Notes: generated by a model from the sequence alone, not told the origin. 64,000 bases of DNA from DASXUG01 sp036504995 (GCA_036504995.1 DASXUG010000005.1:248001-312000); one strand, 5' to 3'; shown: positions 46,001 to 54,898, counted from the stretch's first letter. Program-made: numbers and translations.

Positions 46001-46859
46001 CCCTCAGCACACCACCATCCCTTTTAATGTCACTATCATTCAAATAACCAAAGGCTGCAAAATTCAGCTTTAAAGCATTTTGTTGAATCAACCCCGTGGG
46101 TTTGTAATCTCCATTCTGGTACATAGCGCAGTTAGACTCTAATACGCCTGACTTGCAAGCTTGTACCCGAGCATACATCTGGTAAACTTTATTTGCTGTG
46201 GGGTTTGCCGTCACTGTAGAATCAGCTTGAACAGTACCTGGGTTATAGTTGTCTCCTGTGCTCGTGAAGTAAAACTTGTTACCTAGCCCATTGATTCTAA
46301 TATTTAATGTAGAAAGGCTAAATGGGGTGGATTTTGTGATAGTAGGGGCGTCAGTGAGCGCTGGGTTGGCTGCGGCGTTTGGCCCAATGGCCCAGGCTTT
46401 TTCCAGCACGGTTAGCCCATCTTTATCAACAGCTCGATAACCTCCCGTTAGGGTAGCGCGAAATGGATCAATAGTCTGAGTGAGTGCCCAATTTAAGAAA
46501 TTTCCGCTCCATCGTCCAGCTGTTTTAGCAGAGCAATCATGCCCTGTGGTAGTTACTTGTGGAATAAAATAACTGCCATCGCTGGCCGTTGAAGCTAAAT
46601 AGCTATAGCATTTATTCGCATCAAAATAACCTAAATATTCTTGGGTAATATCATAGTTAGTTGTATATGCTGAACCAAGTGCTGTGGGATACTCTACCGA
46701 TAACACTAGGGCAACATTTCCAGGTATTCCAGCACTAACGGCAAGTACAGGTGAGTCAGCTAAGCTGGTCACTGCGAAGGCCGTGATGGTTTTGCCAAGT
46801 AGAAAAACCCCTGGCAATCCCCACTTAAACATTCGCGTTAAATAACTACTTGCTCTCAT
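43044..46859 (-). CDS. pilY1: PilY1-family pilus tip protein, copy 2
   Basis: A 1271-residue PilC/PilY1 family protein. PilY1 sits at the tip of type IV pili, promotes pilus extension and adhesion, and takes part in surface sensing. It has a signal peptide (cleavage near AFA), an N-terminal half of about 750 residues with several cysteines and NFIIGIGDTNTHAD, and a C-terminal beta-propeller from about residue 800: VYVGANDGMLHAFNG, YDTPLIVKTVKYGWVVVLTS and IADALYAGDLLGNLWRVDLT near 1000. The usual Asp-rich calcium loop just before ALYAGD is not evident (VGDARSGIADALYAGD). The C-terminus FTQLNWRELP is shared with copy 1. Confidence 0.92.
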   Translation of the reverse strand: MRASSYLTRMFKWGLPGVFLLGKTITAFAVTSLADSPVLAVSAGIPGNVALVLSVEYPTALGSAYTTNYDITQEYLGYFDANKCYSYLASTASDGSYFIPQVTTTGHDCSAKTAGRWSGNFLNWALTQTIDPFRATLTGGYRAVDKDGLTVLEKAWAIGPNAAANPALTDAPTITKSTPFSLSTLNIRINGLGNKFYFTSTGDNYNPGTVQADSTVTANPTANKVYQMYARVQACKSGVLESNCAMYQNGDYKPTGLIQQNALKLNFAAFGYLNDSDIKRDGGVLRAKMAPLGPVKSVGSTTVTNANAEWDSSTGIFAQNPDPTDATTSGVSNSGVINYLNKFGLTAPGYKSYDPVSELYYTASRYFRNKGNVPAYTSSANSTMVDGFPVITTWDDPIKYSCQSNFIIGIGDTNTHADANLPGSTIRSSNEPSLPTEVSNDNSTLYGSVDTATNTDNLTDVKKSTNQIGNMEGLGNLGQQYTPWCCNNNTFFMAGIAYDIHTTDIRPDFTGSQTVTTYWLDVLESGDRKDYGSTGMRNQFWLTAKYGGFTVPSGFTPYPATAVPLTKSQWDTDVNGTTNDDPDNYFRANNPALMKSGLTNAFSSIVNAVNGSSISFATSSPAIQSGTLTYASGYSSAGWTGDVVAKQVNIDANGLISTSNPVWNAAPQLDSKASGTGWDGARVIATTSTQASGCVTTSNTANGVSATMLQNSCGVPFRLGNLSAAQKTALTAVSANQQSLLNFLRGDRSDAGNLGTKLYRDRATILGDIVNSKAVPEGPPSMPYLDLFNPGYSSFKTTYKNRPTVVYVGANDGMLHAFNGSATGGNELFAYVPNALFLGPNNTPATDGLAQLASTSYIHHYYVDATPQVADVNFGGGVNDWHTLLVGGLGKGGKSYFAIDVTDPATLNSEANLAAAVKWEFSHPLMGYTYDTPLIVKTVKYGWVVVLTSGYNNSDGQGYIFIVNPKTGALLENPIATGAGSVANDAGLAHVNGFVGDARSGIADALYAGDLLGNLWRVDLTGTTGNYSALKIAILSTDASGSNRQPVTTSPVAEVDVSTGKRYVFVGTGKFLDSTDLNSTQAQTFYAINDGTLSSFYTSATLPAAAGVFPITKAKMVNGTSSILTGITANSATPMGYYIDLGINPSNGKTNFINTEMASAAGTISFIANSVNNTNTCNPVGSNLTYALSYGTGQTTLTDSNGNLIQNISGAGLGQSLNFVQSTFLDSTGATQTGVKLIKCDDQGNCVVLNPKVSSTKPFTQLNWRELPTAD

Positions 46860-46995
46860 AGTATATCTGACCTAGCTATCCTTCAGTTTTATCAGTTATG
46901 CAACTTATTGGCTGATTATGCAACCATGTTATGTCAACGCTCAAGTTAATTAATGACGTTACCATCAGCTACTTTATTGTTGCCTCTTTTTAGCA

Positions 46996-47029
46996 AGCCA
47001 TTAACCATTTGTAGTGACAGTTAATGGCT
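46996..47029. repeat. Hairpin between the two pilY1 genes
   Basis: AGCCATTAAC (46996-47005) and GTTAATGGCT (47020-47029) form a perfect 10-bp stem with a 14-nt loop, 30 bases after the copy 1 stop. There is no T run on the minus strand. It could stabilise or process the mRNA, or reduce read-through into copy 2. Confidence 0.55.
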
Positions 47030-47059
47030 ATCCTTAATGATTGATTTTTAAAAATAAAA

Positions 47060-50000
47060 TCATTCAGCTGTAGGCAGTTCGCGCCAATTAAGTTGCGTAA
47101 AGGCTTTCGTTGTTGCTAGGTTGATTTCATTGCCTTTGCTGCCGCCTTGGTCGTTAGAAGTCACGACGTTGGTGTATTCGCGGTCTGCACCAGTGCTATC
47201 TTTATAAGTAACTTTAACAAAGGCCACATTTACACCCAGACCTACGCCAGCGATATTTGCCACTGGAATCTTGCTTCCATTAGCATCTAGCAGAGCGTTA
47301 CCGTTTGCATCTTTCTGGAAAAAGACCGACTGGCCTGTGCCATAGGACAGTGCATAGGTAAGATTGCTACCAGAGGGGTTGCAGGCATCCGAGCTATCTA
47401 CTACGTTCGCAACAAATGCAACGGTACCAGATGCGCTCGCCATTTCAGCATTGATAAAATAAGGTTTTCCATTAGACGTGCCTAAATCAACATAATAGCC
47501 CATTGGTTTTGCAGGGTTGCTACCAATACCCGTCAAAATGGTACTAGTATTATTATTTAAATCTGTTCTTTGTATTGGGAAAGCTACACCACTAGGTAAT
47601 GTACTGGCGGTGTAAAAGCTAGACAAAGTACCATCGTTTATTGCATAAAATGTTTGGGTTTGTGTGCGCGTCATATCTGAGGCATCTAATAGCCGACCTG
47701 TACCGATAAATACATAACGCTTACTGGTGTTGGTATCTACCTCAACAATCGGGGAGGTAGTGACAGGTTGCGCACTGCCGTCTGGCGCGGTGAGTTTGGC
47801 TATTTTTACAGCCGTATAACTTGTACCCGTGAGATCAACCCGCCATACGTTACCCAATAAATCACCCGCATAAATCGCATCAGCAAGACCAGAACGCCCA
47901 TCCCCAACAAAAGCATTAACGTGCGCCAAACCAGCATCGGTACCCGCTACTTGCGCTGGGTCATTTACTGGAATTTCAGCTAACAGTGCACCATCACTAG
48001 GCCTCACTAAAAAGAAGTAACCTTTGCCATCGGCGTTGTTATAGCCAGAAGTTAGCACCACCACCCAACCATATTGCGTTGTTTTAATAACCAATGGCGT
48101 GTCGTAGGTGTAACCCATATCTTGATGGGTGAACTCCCATTTCACTGCAGCAGCTAAATTGGCTTCGTTAGTTAATGAGGTTGGATTGGTTACATCAATC
48201 GCAAAGTAGGATTTACCGCCTTTGCCTAAACCACTCACTAGTAGCGAGTGCCAATCCCCAGTGCCATTACCGAAATCAATATCGGCCACAGCTGGAGTAG
48301 CATCAACATAGTATAGGTGACCATAATTAGAGTCACCTAACTTGGCCAGACCATCAACGGTAGGCGTATTATTAGGCCCCTGAAATAAAGCGTTGGGGAT
48401 ATAGGAAAATAGCTCATTGCCACCTGCAACAGTTCCGTTAAATGCATGCATCATTCCGTCGTTACCCCCCACATAAACAGTGGTTGTGCGACTAGCATTA
48501 GTTGTTTTAAAGGAGGAATATCCAGGATTAAATGTGTCGATATAAGGCCTATTAGGGGCAGCCACTGGCACCGCTTTTGAGTTAACAATATCGCCTAGAA
48601 TTTTAACTCTATCACGATATAATTTTGCGCCTAAAACCCCTGCATTACTGCGGTCGCCACGTAAGAAATTAAGTATGCTTTGTTGGTTCGTGCCTGTAGC
48701 GCTAAGCGCCGCAGCTTGATTAGTATCAATGCCTGTACTGCCTCCACCCAGCCTAAATGGCACACCTGTACAAGTCTGCTTACCCAATGTGCCAGCCACG
48801 CAAGATGACGATGCTATAGCGCGAGCACCATCCCAACCAGAACCTGCGGCTTGGGTTTCTAGTTTATCTACAGCATTCCATACTTTGCTACTAGTAACTA
48901 CACCTGTGTTAGAAACTGTAAGCTGATTAGCAATTACATCGCCTGTCCAACCATCTGAGCTATAGGCCGTAGCATAAGTAAGTGAGCCATTCTGCACTGC
49001 GGGCGCGGAGGTAGCAAACGAAATAGATGAGCCTTTTAGTGTATTGATAATGCTGTCAAAAGCTTGTGTTAGTCCAGTTTGCATTAGATCAGGACGATTT
49101 GCCCTAAAATAATTATCTGGATCACCATCTTTATTAGCATCCCACTGTGCGGTGCTAATTGTAGGAGTCCCGTTATACGGTTGAAATCCAGTTGGCACAT
49201 CAAAACCACCATATTTGGCCGTTAACCAGAACTGATTCCACATACCAGTTTCACCATTATAGTCTTTCCTATCGTCAACTTCTAAAACATCTAACCAATA
49301 GGTAGTAATCGTTTGTAAGCCAGGATAATCAGGACGAATATCGCGAGTATGTACATCGTAAGCAATGCCTGCCATAAAAAATGAATCTGGATAACAACAC
49401 CCATTCCACGGCAAATAGCGTTCCCCTAGCTTACCCTTGCTACTACCATTAATACCCTCTATAGCACCCACTTGGTTAGTGGAAACACGAACATCTGTAT
49501 AATTAGTGGTTGCATTGGTTGCATCAGAGAGGCTCCCAAAATCAGAAGTGACTTCGGTAGGAGTGGCTGGCTCAGCCGTCGACTTTATAGTGCTTCCTGG
49601 CAAATCTGTATCGGCGTGCGTATTCGTATCACCAATTCCAATAATAAAATTACTTTGACACGCATCTTTAATAGGATCGTCCCAAGCGGTAATCACTGGG
49701 AAACCGTCTTTCATAGCATTAGTAAGGCCAGAGGTATAAGCACCCACATTACCTTTTTTTCTAAAATATCGAGTGGTTGCATAATAAAGCTCGCTCACAG
49801 GGTCGTAGCTTTTATAGCCTGGTGCAAATAAACCAAATTTATTTAAGTAATTTATGACGCCGCTATTGGCAACTCCGCTAGCGGTGGCATCTATCGGGTC
49901 AGGATTTTGCACAAAAATACCCGTATTTACATCCCACTCAGTGTTAGGGTTGTTGACGGTCGTCGAGCCAGACTTCATAGTCGGACCAAGTGCTGCCATT

Positions 50001-50890
50001 TTCGCACGCAAAACGCCGCCATCTCTTTTAAGATCGGGGTCGTTCAAATAACCGAAAGCAGCAAAATTTAGCTTTAAAGAGTTTTTTTGAATCAGCCCTG
50101 TTGGCTTATAATCTCCATTTGGATACAAAGTACAATTAGCTTCTAACAAACTAGGCTTACAAACACGGACTCTTGCAGACATTTTATACACTGTAGCTGA
50201 ATCACTGTTGGGCTGCGGTGATACATTGACTTCTGAGGTAGCTGTTGTAGGGGTGCTAGTAGTGATAGTTCCAGTACCTGTAAAATAAAAATCCTTACCT
50301 AAACCAACAACCCTTGTTGTTAAAGATGTGTAGTTGTAAGGAGTTGACTTACTTATGAATGTATTGCCAATCGTATGATTGGCGCCCCCTTGATTTGTCA
50401 GCCAGCCTTTATCTAATATAGTCGTGCCAACCTTATCAACAGAACGATAACCACCCGTTAACGTGAAACGTAGCATATCAATCGCTGGGGTAAGCGCCCA
50501 GTTTAAAAAATTACCGCTCCAGCGCCCTGTTTTTGTAGAACAATCATGCCCCGTAGTGGTTGCTTGTGGCTCAAAATAATCACCATCACTGCCTCCTGAA
50601 ACGTAGTAGCTATAGCATTTATCTGGATCAAAATACCCTAAGTACTGATTGGCAGTATCATATACAATCGAATTTGAATAGGCAGAGTAAACAGCTGTTG
50701 GCCACTCAACAGATAGCGCCAGTGCAACATTACCCGTGAGATTAGTCCCCACCGCAAATAATGGTTTATCAGCTAAGTTAGTCGGCGTTGTAACAGCGGC
50801 GTTTACACTCATGTTGCCTAATGCAGTCACTGCAAATAATGCGCTTACAAAAAATTGACGCAACTTCATTCTGTTTGTGAAAAATTTCAT
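47060..50890 (-). CDS. pilY1: PilY1-family pilus tip protein, copy 1
   Basis: A 1276-residue paralogue of the following gene, alike over the full length (signal peptide, cysteine-containing N-terminal half with NFIIGIGDTNTHAD, C-terminal propeller with VYVGGNDGMMHAFNG near 805 and ADAIYAGDLLGNVWRVDLTG near 1000, and the end NWRELPTAE). It follows pilX by 33 bases, the classic position of pilY1, so it is probably the canonical copy. Differences from copy 2 are spread along the sequence, with gaps mainly in the N-terminal half. The calcium-loop position reads VGDGRSGLADAIYAGD. Confidence 0.93.
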   Translation of the reverse strand: MKFFTNRMKLRQFFVSALFAVTALGNMSVNAAVTTPTNLADKPLFAVGTNLTGNVALALSVEWPTAVYSAYSNSIVYDTANQYLGYFDPDKCYSYYVSGGSDGDYFEPQATTTGHDCSTKTGRWSGNFLNWALTPAIDMLRFTLTGGYRSVDKVGTTILDKGWLTNQGGANHTIGNTFISKSTPYNYTSLTTRVVGLGKDFYFTGTGTITTSTPTTATSEVNVSPQPNSDSATVYKMSARVRVCKPSLLEANCTLYPNGDYKPTGLIQKNSLKLNFAAFGYLNDPDLKRDGGVLRAKMAALGPTMKSGSTTVNNPNTEWDVNTGIFVQNPDPIDATASGVANSGVINYLNKFGLFAPGYKSYDPVSELYYATTRYFRKKGNVGAYTSGLTNAMKDGFPVITAWDDPIKDACQSNFIIGIGDTNTHADTDLPGSTIKSTAEPATPTEVTSDFGSLSDATNATTNYTDVRVSTNQVGAIEGINGSSKGKLGERYLPWNGCCYPDSFFMAGIAYDVHTRDIRPDYPGLQTITTYWLDVLEVDDRKDYNGETGMWNQFWLTAKYGGFDVPTGFQPYNGTPTISTAQWDANKDGDPDNYFRANRPDLMQTGLTQAFDSIINTLKGSSISFATSAPAVQNGSLTYATAYSSDGWTGDVIANQLTVSNTGVVTSSKVWNAVDKLETQAAGSGWDGARAIASSSCVAGTLGKQTCTGVPFRLGGGSTGIDTNQAAALSATGTNQQSILNFLRGDRSNAGVLGAKLYRDRVKILGDIVNSKAVPVAAPNRPYIDTFNPGYSSFKTTNASRTTTVYVGGNDGMMHAFNGTVAGGNELFSYIPNALFQGPNNTPTVDGLAKLGDSNYGHLYYVDATPAVADIDFGNGTGDWHSLLVSGLGKGGKSYFAIDVTNPTSLTNEANLAAAVKWEFTHQDMGYTYDTPLVIKTTQYGWVVVLTSGYNNADGKGYFFLVRPSDGALLAEIPVNDPAQVAGTDAGLAHVNAFVGDGRSGLADAIYAGDLLGNVWRVDLTGTSYTAVKIAKLTAPDGSAQPVTTSPIVEVDTNTSKRYVFIGTGRLLDASDMTRTQTQTFYAINDGTLSSFYTASTLPSGVAFPIQRTDLNNNTSTILTGIGSNPAKPMGYYVDLGTSNGKPYFINAEMASASGTVAFVANVVDSSDACNPSGSNLTYALSYGTGQSVFFQKDANGNALLDANGSKIPVANIAGVGLGVNVAFVKVTYKDSTGADREYTNVVTSNDQGGSKGNEINLATTKAFTQLNWRELPTAE

Positions 50891-50923
50891 GATGACTCAT
50901 CCTATCAATGAAGGTGGTTAGGC

Positions 50924-51559
50924 TTATTGCACCGTAAATGTTGACTGAATGTAGGCCTCGGTATTGCGTGGCCCAGTCGCTCGAATGCTGATGCGGTAAA
51001 TAGGGGTATCTATGCCCGCTGGTTTACCTGAGGATTGTTTATTTTGCCCCGTGGGGTCACTAGTGCTCTTGCTAATTGAACAAGAGGTTGTATTGGCTGG
51101 GCCTACGGCTAGACACATGCGATCTATCATGTAGCGTATGGTAACGCCTGTCCCAGTACCACCAGTAATGGTGGCAGCTGCGTTAGCATTGACCCCAGAG
51201 CTAGTATCTAATAATGCGGTGGGGATACCAAAACCATTGCTTGCTTGTATCGTAGCAAAATAATTACTGGCTACTATGTTTTGCTCTCTTGAAACAGGGG
51301 TTGATAAAACACCAACAGGGGTGCTTGTAGTGGAAAACAACTGTTTAATCACGGGTATCGTACGCTCTGCTTGATTGACAATATCCCGTTTAAAACTTAA
51401 GTGACCTGAAACTAACAAATTGGTGTCTGTTGAGCGAATCAAAGCAATGCTGGCTAGCAGCATAATGACTAAGGCGATCAACGTGATCAGCATAACAATA
51501 CCCGCCTGCTCCTTGATTTGCAAAGTGTGCGTAAATTTAGCTTTATTTAAGTTGGTCAT
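50924..51559 (-). CDS. pilX: Type IV pilus minor pilin PilX
   Basis: A 211-residue minor pilin-like protein. The N-terminus has the PilX pattern EQAGIVMLITLIALVIMLLA followed by IALIRSTDTNLLVSGHLSFKRD, with a prepilin-type helix whose processing site is the Gly of QAG. PilX helps prime pilus assembly together with PilVWY1 and FimT/U. Two cysteines (about residues 147 and 157) may form a disulfide. It starts 11 bases after pilW on the minus strand. Confidence 0.9.
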   Translation of the reverse strand: MTNLNKAKFTHTLQIKEQAGIVMLITLIALVIMLLASIALIRSTDTNLLVSGHLSFKRDIVNQAERTIPVIKQLFSTTSTPVGVLSTPVSREQNIVASNYFATIQASNGFGIPTALLDTSSGVNANAAATITGGTGTGVTIRYMIDRMCLAVGPANTTSCSISKSTSDPTGQNKQSSGKPAGIDTPIYRISIRATGPRNTEAYIQSTFTVQ

Positions 51560-51570
51560 GTCGATGCACT

Positions 51571-52911
51571 CTAATTAGGAATAATCAGTGAGTTTCTGAT
51601 AGGGATCGTCACTTCTAACACGCGATAGCGCACATTGGTGGGAGTGACTGTTCTCGTAACTTGAGTGGCTGCTGGGGTATCCAAAAACAGTTTAACAGTG
51701 GCAGTTGCACCAGCATAACTAACGCCAGGAGATGCAAGTCCCGTCTGCCCAGCAGGTATTTTTTCAGGTAAGGCAGACTGCATAATGATGCCGACCTTGA
51801 CCGCTTTAATCGTTTGTATCAAGGCGTTGGCCGCTGCCGTGCCCGCTAACAACTTGGCGGGGGTGTAGTTTGCATCTGAGGGCAACTTCCAATTAAGGGT
51901 TGTGGTGGCAGGATTATTATCATCATCTACGCCATAAATGGCATACATCGCATACACATTATCGGCAAACACACTTGGATTAGCGCCAGCAGCATTGGCT
52001 GTATTGTTAGCCAGGTTTAATAAATCGTAGCTAAATAGCGTGTTATTTGCGCCGACACCAAACATATTAAAAACAGGTAGTTGACCTAAATTGAGAGCGC
52101 TAGATGTAGGTGATGGTGTACTGGATGAAAAACCAACTAGCGTATTTGAGCCCACATTCGCAGTGTAATAATTACCTGCTAAAGGCAAGGTCAAACTGGT
52201 CGCTACAGGCACAAAGGTGCTACTAACTTGTTCCACCAAGCAATTAGCGACCCCTGCACTGCCCGTGTAGTCGGTGACTAAGACTATGTCATTAGCTCTA
52301 AAACCTGCTAATGTTGTCAACGTCAGGCTGGTGGTAGTCGGTTTCGCAGAAAAATCTGTTACCGACTCACCGAGTCCACCTGAACCTGCCATCACCATCA
52401 ACACATCCCCATTCACGACGGCTGCAGAGCCTGTACCCACAACCGCTGAGTCAGGAAAAATAATAACTGGCGCTAAACGCAGCGCTTGTGGAACCGTGGC
52501 AAAAGGCTGAGGAAATGCTGCCGCCGCAGGTAATACCGTTGCAGTACTCTTGGCAGCTTGCAAACCACAGCCCAAAGCATTACCACTGGGTGATAACAAA
52601 GTGCTACTCGTACCACTAAAACCTGAGCCTGCACTGCGTAAAATTTTACTAAACTGGTAAATGGTATACGCACCTGATTGGTCAATATCGTTAGTAGAGG
52701 TGGTTGTACGCCTGCGGCCCTCGTTGACATTCAGCACACCATAGATTGCAAGCGAAACCACTAAGCCGATCACCATCGCCACCATTAGCTCAATCAGACT
52801 GACCCCGATCTGCGCACTCATAAGCCTATGTTTTTGGCGTTGCAAAGTTGCGTGATCTTTTGTCATATTAGTTGAGCGATTTAATATTTTTGAGTTATCC
52901 ATGATCCACAT
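51571..52911 (-). CDS. pilW: Type IV pilus minor pilin PilW
   Basis: A 446-residue minor pilin, longer than the usual 270-350. The prepilin signal is QIGVSLIELMVAMVIGLVVS around residues 34-53, with cleavage after Gly36, followed by the PilW-like RRRTTTSTNDIDQSGAYTIY. The C-terminus VRYRVLEVTIPIRN is typical. The ATG at 52911 directly abuts the pilV stop (TAAATG). The first 33 residues form a long positively charged leader; a later ATG could be the true start (MSAQIGVSL, residue 31). Confidence 0.9.
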   Translation of the reverse strand: MWIMDNSKILNRSTNMTKDHATLQRQKHRLMSAQIGVSLIELMVAMVIGLVVSLAIYGVLNVNEGRRRTTTSTNDIDQSGAYTIYQFSKILRSAGSGFSGTSSTLLSPSGNALGCGLQAAKSTATVLPAAAAFPQPFATVPQALRLAPVIIFPDSAVVGTGSAAVVNGDVLMVMAGSGGLGESVTDFSAKPTTTSLTLTTLAGFRANDIVLVTDYTGSAGVANCLVEQVSSTFVPVATSLTLPLAGNYYTANVGSNTLVGFSSSTPSPTSSALNLGQLPVFNMFGVGANNTLFSYDLLNLANNTANAAGANPSVFADNVYAMYAIYGVDDDNNPATTTLNWKLPSDANYTPAKLLAGTAAANALIQTIKAVKVGIIMQSALPEKIPAGQTGLASPGVSYAGATATVKLFLDTPAATQVTRTVTPTNVRYRVLEVTIPIRNSLIIPN

Positions 52912-53385
52912 TTACATACTAAATGATGTGACATATTGGTGAGCAACGGGTGAAGAGGTACTGCCACCAGAGGCTTTAGAAGTGGGGGCTGTACTCCAGC
53001 TCACCGTCACCGTGGTAAGAGGCGCTGTTGGCACACTGACATCAGTTGCTACCGTGCCAGAGGCATTACTCCAACCGAAACTGGTCTGCATTGAAGTTAT
53101 TTTTGTTTGCCAGGCCGTGTAGTCTGTTTTTAACGGAGCGGTTGTTACATCCGTCGATTTTCTTAACCACATTTGGGCAACCATATCATTGGCCAAGCTA
53201 GCAGCAACAGTGCGGTCTTCGGCACTCATGGCATTTTTCGTTGAAATAGCCTGCATGCCAACCAAACCTAAAATACCAAACGAAAAGATTAAAATTGAAA
53301 ATAAAACTTCAATTAGCAGCATGCCAGACTGTTTTTTCTGCATAGACACTTTTTCAACCTTTATCATACTGATTTTATTCATCAT
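52912..53385 (-). CDS. pilV: Type IV pilus minor pilin PilV
   Basis: A 157-residue minor pilin with the type IV prepilin signal SGMLLIEVLFSILIFSFGIL; the Gly before Met is the cleavage site. PilV-like features follow: GLVGMQAISTKNAMSAEDRT and ASLANDMVAQMWLR. The C-terminal half ends in a Thr/Ser-rich strand VTVSWSTAP. Several in-frame ATGs exist; Met15 (MQKKQSGMLL) would give a shorter leader. It sits between fimT and pilW. Confidence 0.9.
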   Translation of the reverse strand: MMNKISMIKVEKVSMQKKQSGMLLIEVLFSILIFSFGILGLVGMQAISTKNAMSAEDRTVAASLANDMVAQMWLRKSTDVTTAPLKTDYTAWQTKITSMQTSFGWSNASGTVATDVSVPTAPLTTVTVSWSTAPTSKASGGSTSSPVAHQYVTSFSM

Positions 53386-53427
53386 TTAATCCTAATATGC
53401 TTTAGAATCAAGATATTATCTAAAAAA

Positions 53428-54027
53428 TTAATAACAGCCATCAGGGTTGGCGGTGGATCTTGTTTTATCCGCATCGCACATGCGAACACTACCAGAGGGT
53501 GAAACCTGAACATCCAGTTTTCTCGAGCTTGTTGGATTATTGACTGACCGCACTTGAAAAGTAGCCCCAGCCCCAGCCGTTGGTACGGCACTGGCGTAAC
53601 TCACAACCCGACCAATAGTATTAAATATAATCATGCCGCCATTGGTGTTCACTGCGGTTACTGATGTATTCGCACCATTGCTAGTCAAATTACCACCTTG
53701 AACAAAACCTGCGCTATCGCAAGCCGGATTGGCAGCCGTAAGATTTGCCACACAGATAACCCAATTTAAGCCAGTTGTTGCGGCAGTTGCACTAACGCTA
53801 GGATCACCAGTTGTCAGAAAAAACTCAACGGGGGCGCCTCTTCTTAGGGATTCAACTTGCGCTAGCCTTATGCCATTTTGTAAAGACTCAGCCACCGTTC
53901 TGGTTTTTGCATCTTGCACCCATTGCTGAAATGAAGGCATCGCCAGTGCCGCCATAATGCCGACTATCGTGATAACAATCAGCAATTCAACCAAAGTAAA
54001 GCCTATTTGGCGAAGATAATGCCTCAT
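53428..54027 (-). CDS. fimT: GspH/FimT-family minor pilin
   Basis: A minor pilin of about 199 residues. The prepilin motif is IGFTLVELLIVITIVGIMAA with Gly before Phe as the cleavage site, followed by PSFQQWVQDAKTRTVAESLQNGIRLAQ, the GspH/FimT signature. Two cysteine pairs are visible (VICVANLTAANPAC; near the end VRMCDADKTRS and PDGCY). I chose the ATG at 54027, which is just beyond the pilE stop with a GGAT upstream; an ATG at 54036 that overlaps pilE also exists. Confidence 0.9.
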   Translation of the reverse strand: MRHYLRQIGFTLVELLIVITIVGIMAALAMPSFQQWVQDAKTRTVAESLQNGIRLAQVESLRRGAPVEFFLTTGDPSVSATAATTGLNWVICVANLTAANPACDSAGFVQGGNLTSNGANTSVTAVNTNGGMIIFNTIGRVVSYASAVPTAGAGATFQVRSVNNPTSSRKLDVQVSPSGSVRMCDADKTRSTANPDGCY

Positions 54028-54029
54028 GG

Positions 54030-54491
54030 CTAACATCCGCCGCCTTTTTTAACGCTCCAACAGGTAGCTGAACCGCTACCCCAACCAGACTTCATTCCGC
54101 CAGTGCTTTGCACGTTGTCTTGGTTAATTGAGTAGATAAACCCATTGACTGGCCCTGTGCTCTTGCCCGTAGCCGTAATTGTGTATGTTGTAGCTGTTAA
54201 GGTAGGACAGGTATATGCCCAACGTGTTGTATCGAGTGTACCTGCATTAATATTGGCACAAGGTGAAGTAAATGTTCCTGCTGTAGTGTACTGACGATTA
54301 TCCTGAAAAAACTGCTCCATATTTGCACGCGCAGCAGGCAAAGCACTGGTTGCCTCAGTTAGATAACCACGCGTCACATAATCCGTATAGGCAGGCATCG
54401 CTACCGCCGCCAAGATACCAATAATCGCCACCACGATCATTAGCTCAATCAGGGTAAATCCTTTTTGTGAATATAGTTTCATCGTGCTCAT
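54030..54491 (-). CDS. pilE: Type IV pilin PilE
   Basis: A 153-residue type IV pilin of the PilE class. The prepilin signal QKGFTLIELMIVVAIIGILA is canonical, with Gly/Phe cleavage and Glu+5. It ends with a disulfide-type Cys pair (CANINAG, and the C-terminal KKGGGC). I set the start at the ATG 54491 because AAAGGA lies 7 bases upstream. It is the first gene of the minor pilin operon, followed by fimT, pilV, pilW, pilX and pilY1, so it is likely a minor pilin rather than the major subunit. Confidence 0.92.
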   Translation of the reverse strand: MSTMKLYSQKGFTLIELMIVVAIIGILAAVAMPAYTDYVTRGYLTEATSALPAARANMEQFFQDNRQYTTAGTFTSPCANINAGTLDTTRWAYTCPTLTATTYTITATGKSTGPVNGFIYSINQDNVQSTGGMKSGWGSGSATCWSVKKGGGC

Positions 54492-54551
54492 TACATTTCC
54501 TTTCACAGTGACTGCATCATGCCAGTAAGTATTTTCAACTGTCTAGCATAA

Positions 54552-54564
54552 ACCGATAATCGGT
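54552..54564. promoter_or_regulatory. Palindrome in the pilE-lptM divergent region
   Basis: ACCGAT-A-ATCGGT is a perfect palindrome with a single central base, about 60 bases upstream of pilE. It could be an operator for the pilus operon. Confidence 0.4.
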
Positions 54565-54579
54565 CGTATGGCGCGGATA

Positions 54580-54595
54580 AGCGGTATTGTTGCCA
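54580..54595 (-). promoter_or_regulatory. Possible sigma-54 promoter of the pilus operon
   Basis: On the minus strand TGGCAAC-AATA-CCGCT keeps the invariant GG-N10-GC and the -24 box, but the -12 box has CC instead of TT. It would start transcription near 54569, about 78 bases before pilE. Pilin genes in other proteobacteria use RpoN with PilR, which makes it plausible; the match is imperfect. Confidence 0.35.
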
Positions 54596-54709
54596 TAAGA
54601 TGGACAGAGTTGGTCACTCTTTATGCTAAAATTCAAGAAGTTAAAATACAAGCAAGCGCAACTCTTGCTTGTATTAAGGTGAGGTTAATTTCAAATTAGG
54701 CGATTTAAA

Positions 54710-54895
54710 ATGCGTGATAGATTATGTTTATTGGTATTGATGGTGAGTTTAAGTGCCTGCGGCATTAAGGGCCCTTTATACATACCTGAACAACGCTACC
54801 CGCAAAAAAGCGTGCCAGCCACACCCGCAACTGATGCAAGTAAAACTGACTCCTCAGCCACACAACCTACCAACACAACCACAGAAACTAAGTAA
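54710..54895 (+). CDS. lptM: LPS translocon maturation chaperone LptM (YifL-like lipoprotein)
   Basis: A 61-residue lipoprotein. The lipobox is LSAC (Cys17) and it is followed by GIKGPLYIPE, the highly conserved LptM/YifL segment; the rest is a Thr/Ser/Pro-rich tail. LptM assists disulfide maturation of LptD in the outer-membrane LPS translocon. It is located 3 bases upstream of lysA, the standard arrangement in beta- and gammaproteobacteria. Confidence 0.93.
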   Translation: MRDRLCLLVLMVSLSACGIKGPLYIPEQRYPQKSVPATPATDASKTDSSATQPTNTTTETK

Positions 54896-54898
54896 CTC

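Noticed and set aside
43044..50890. pilY1 pair as one gene split by a frameshift
   Set aside because: Both copies have their own signal peptide and complete C-terminus, so they are paralogues rather than fragments.
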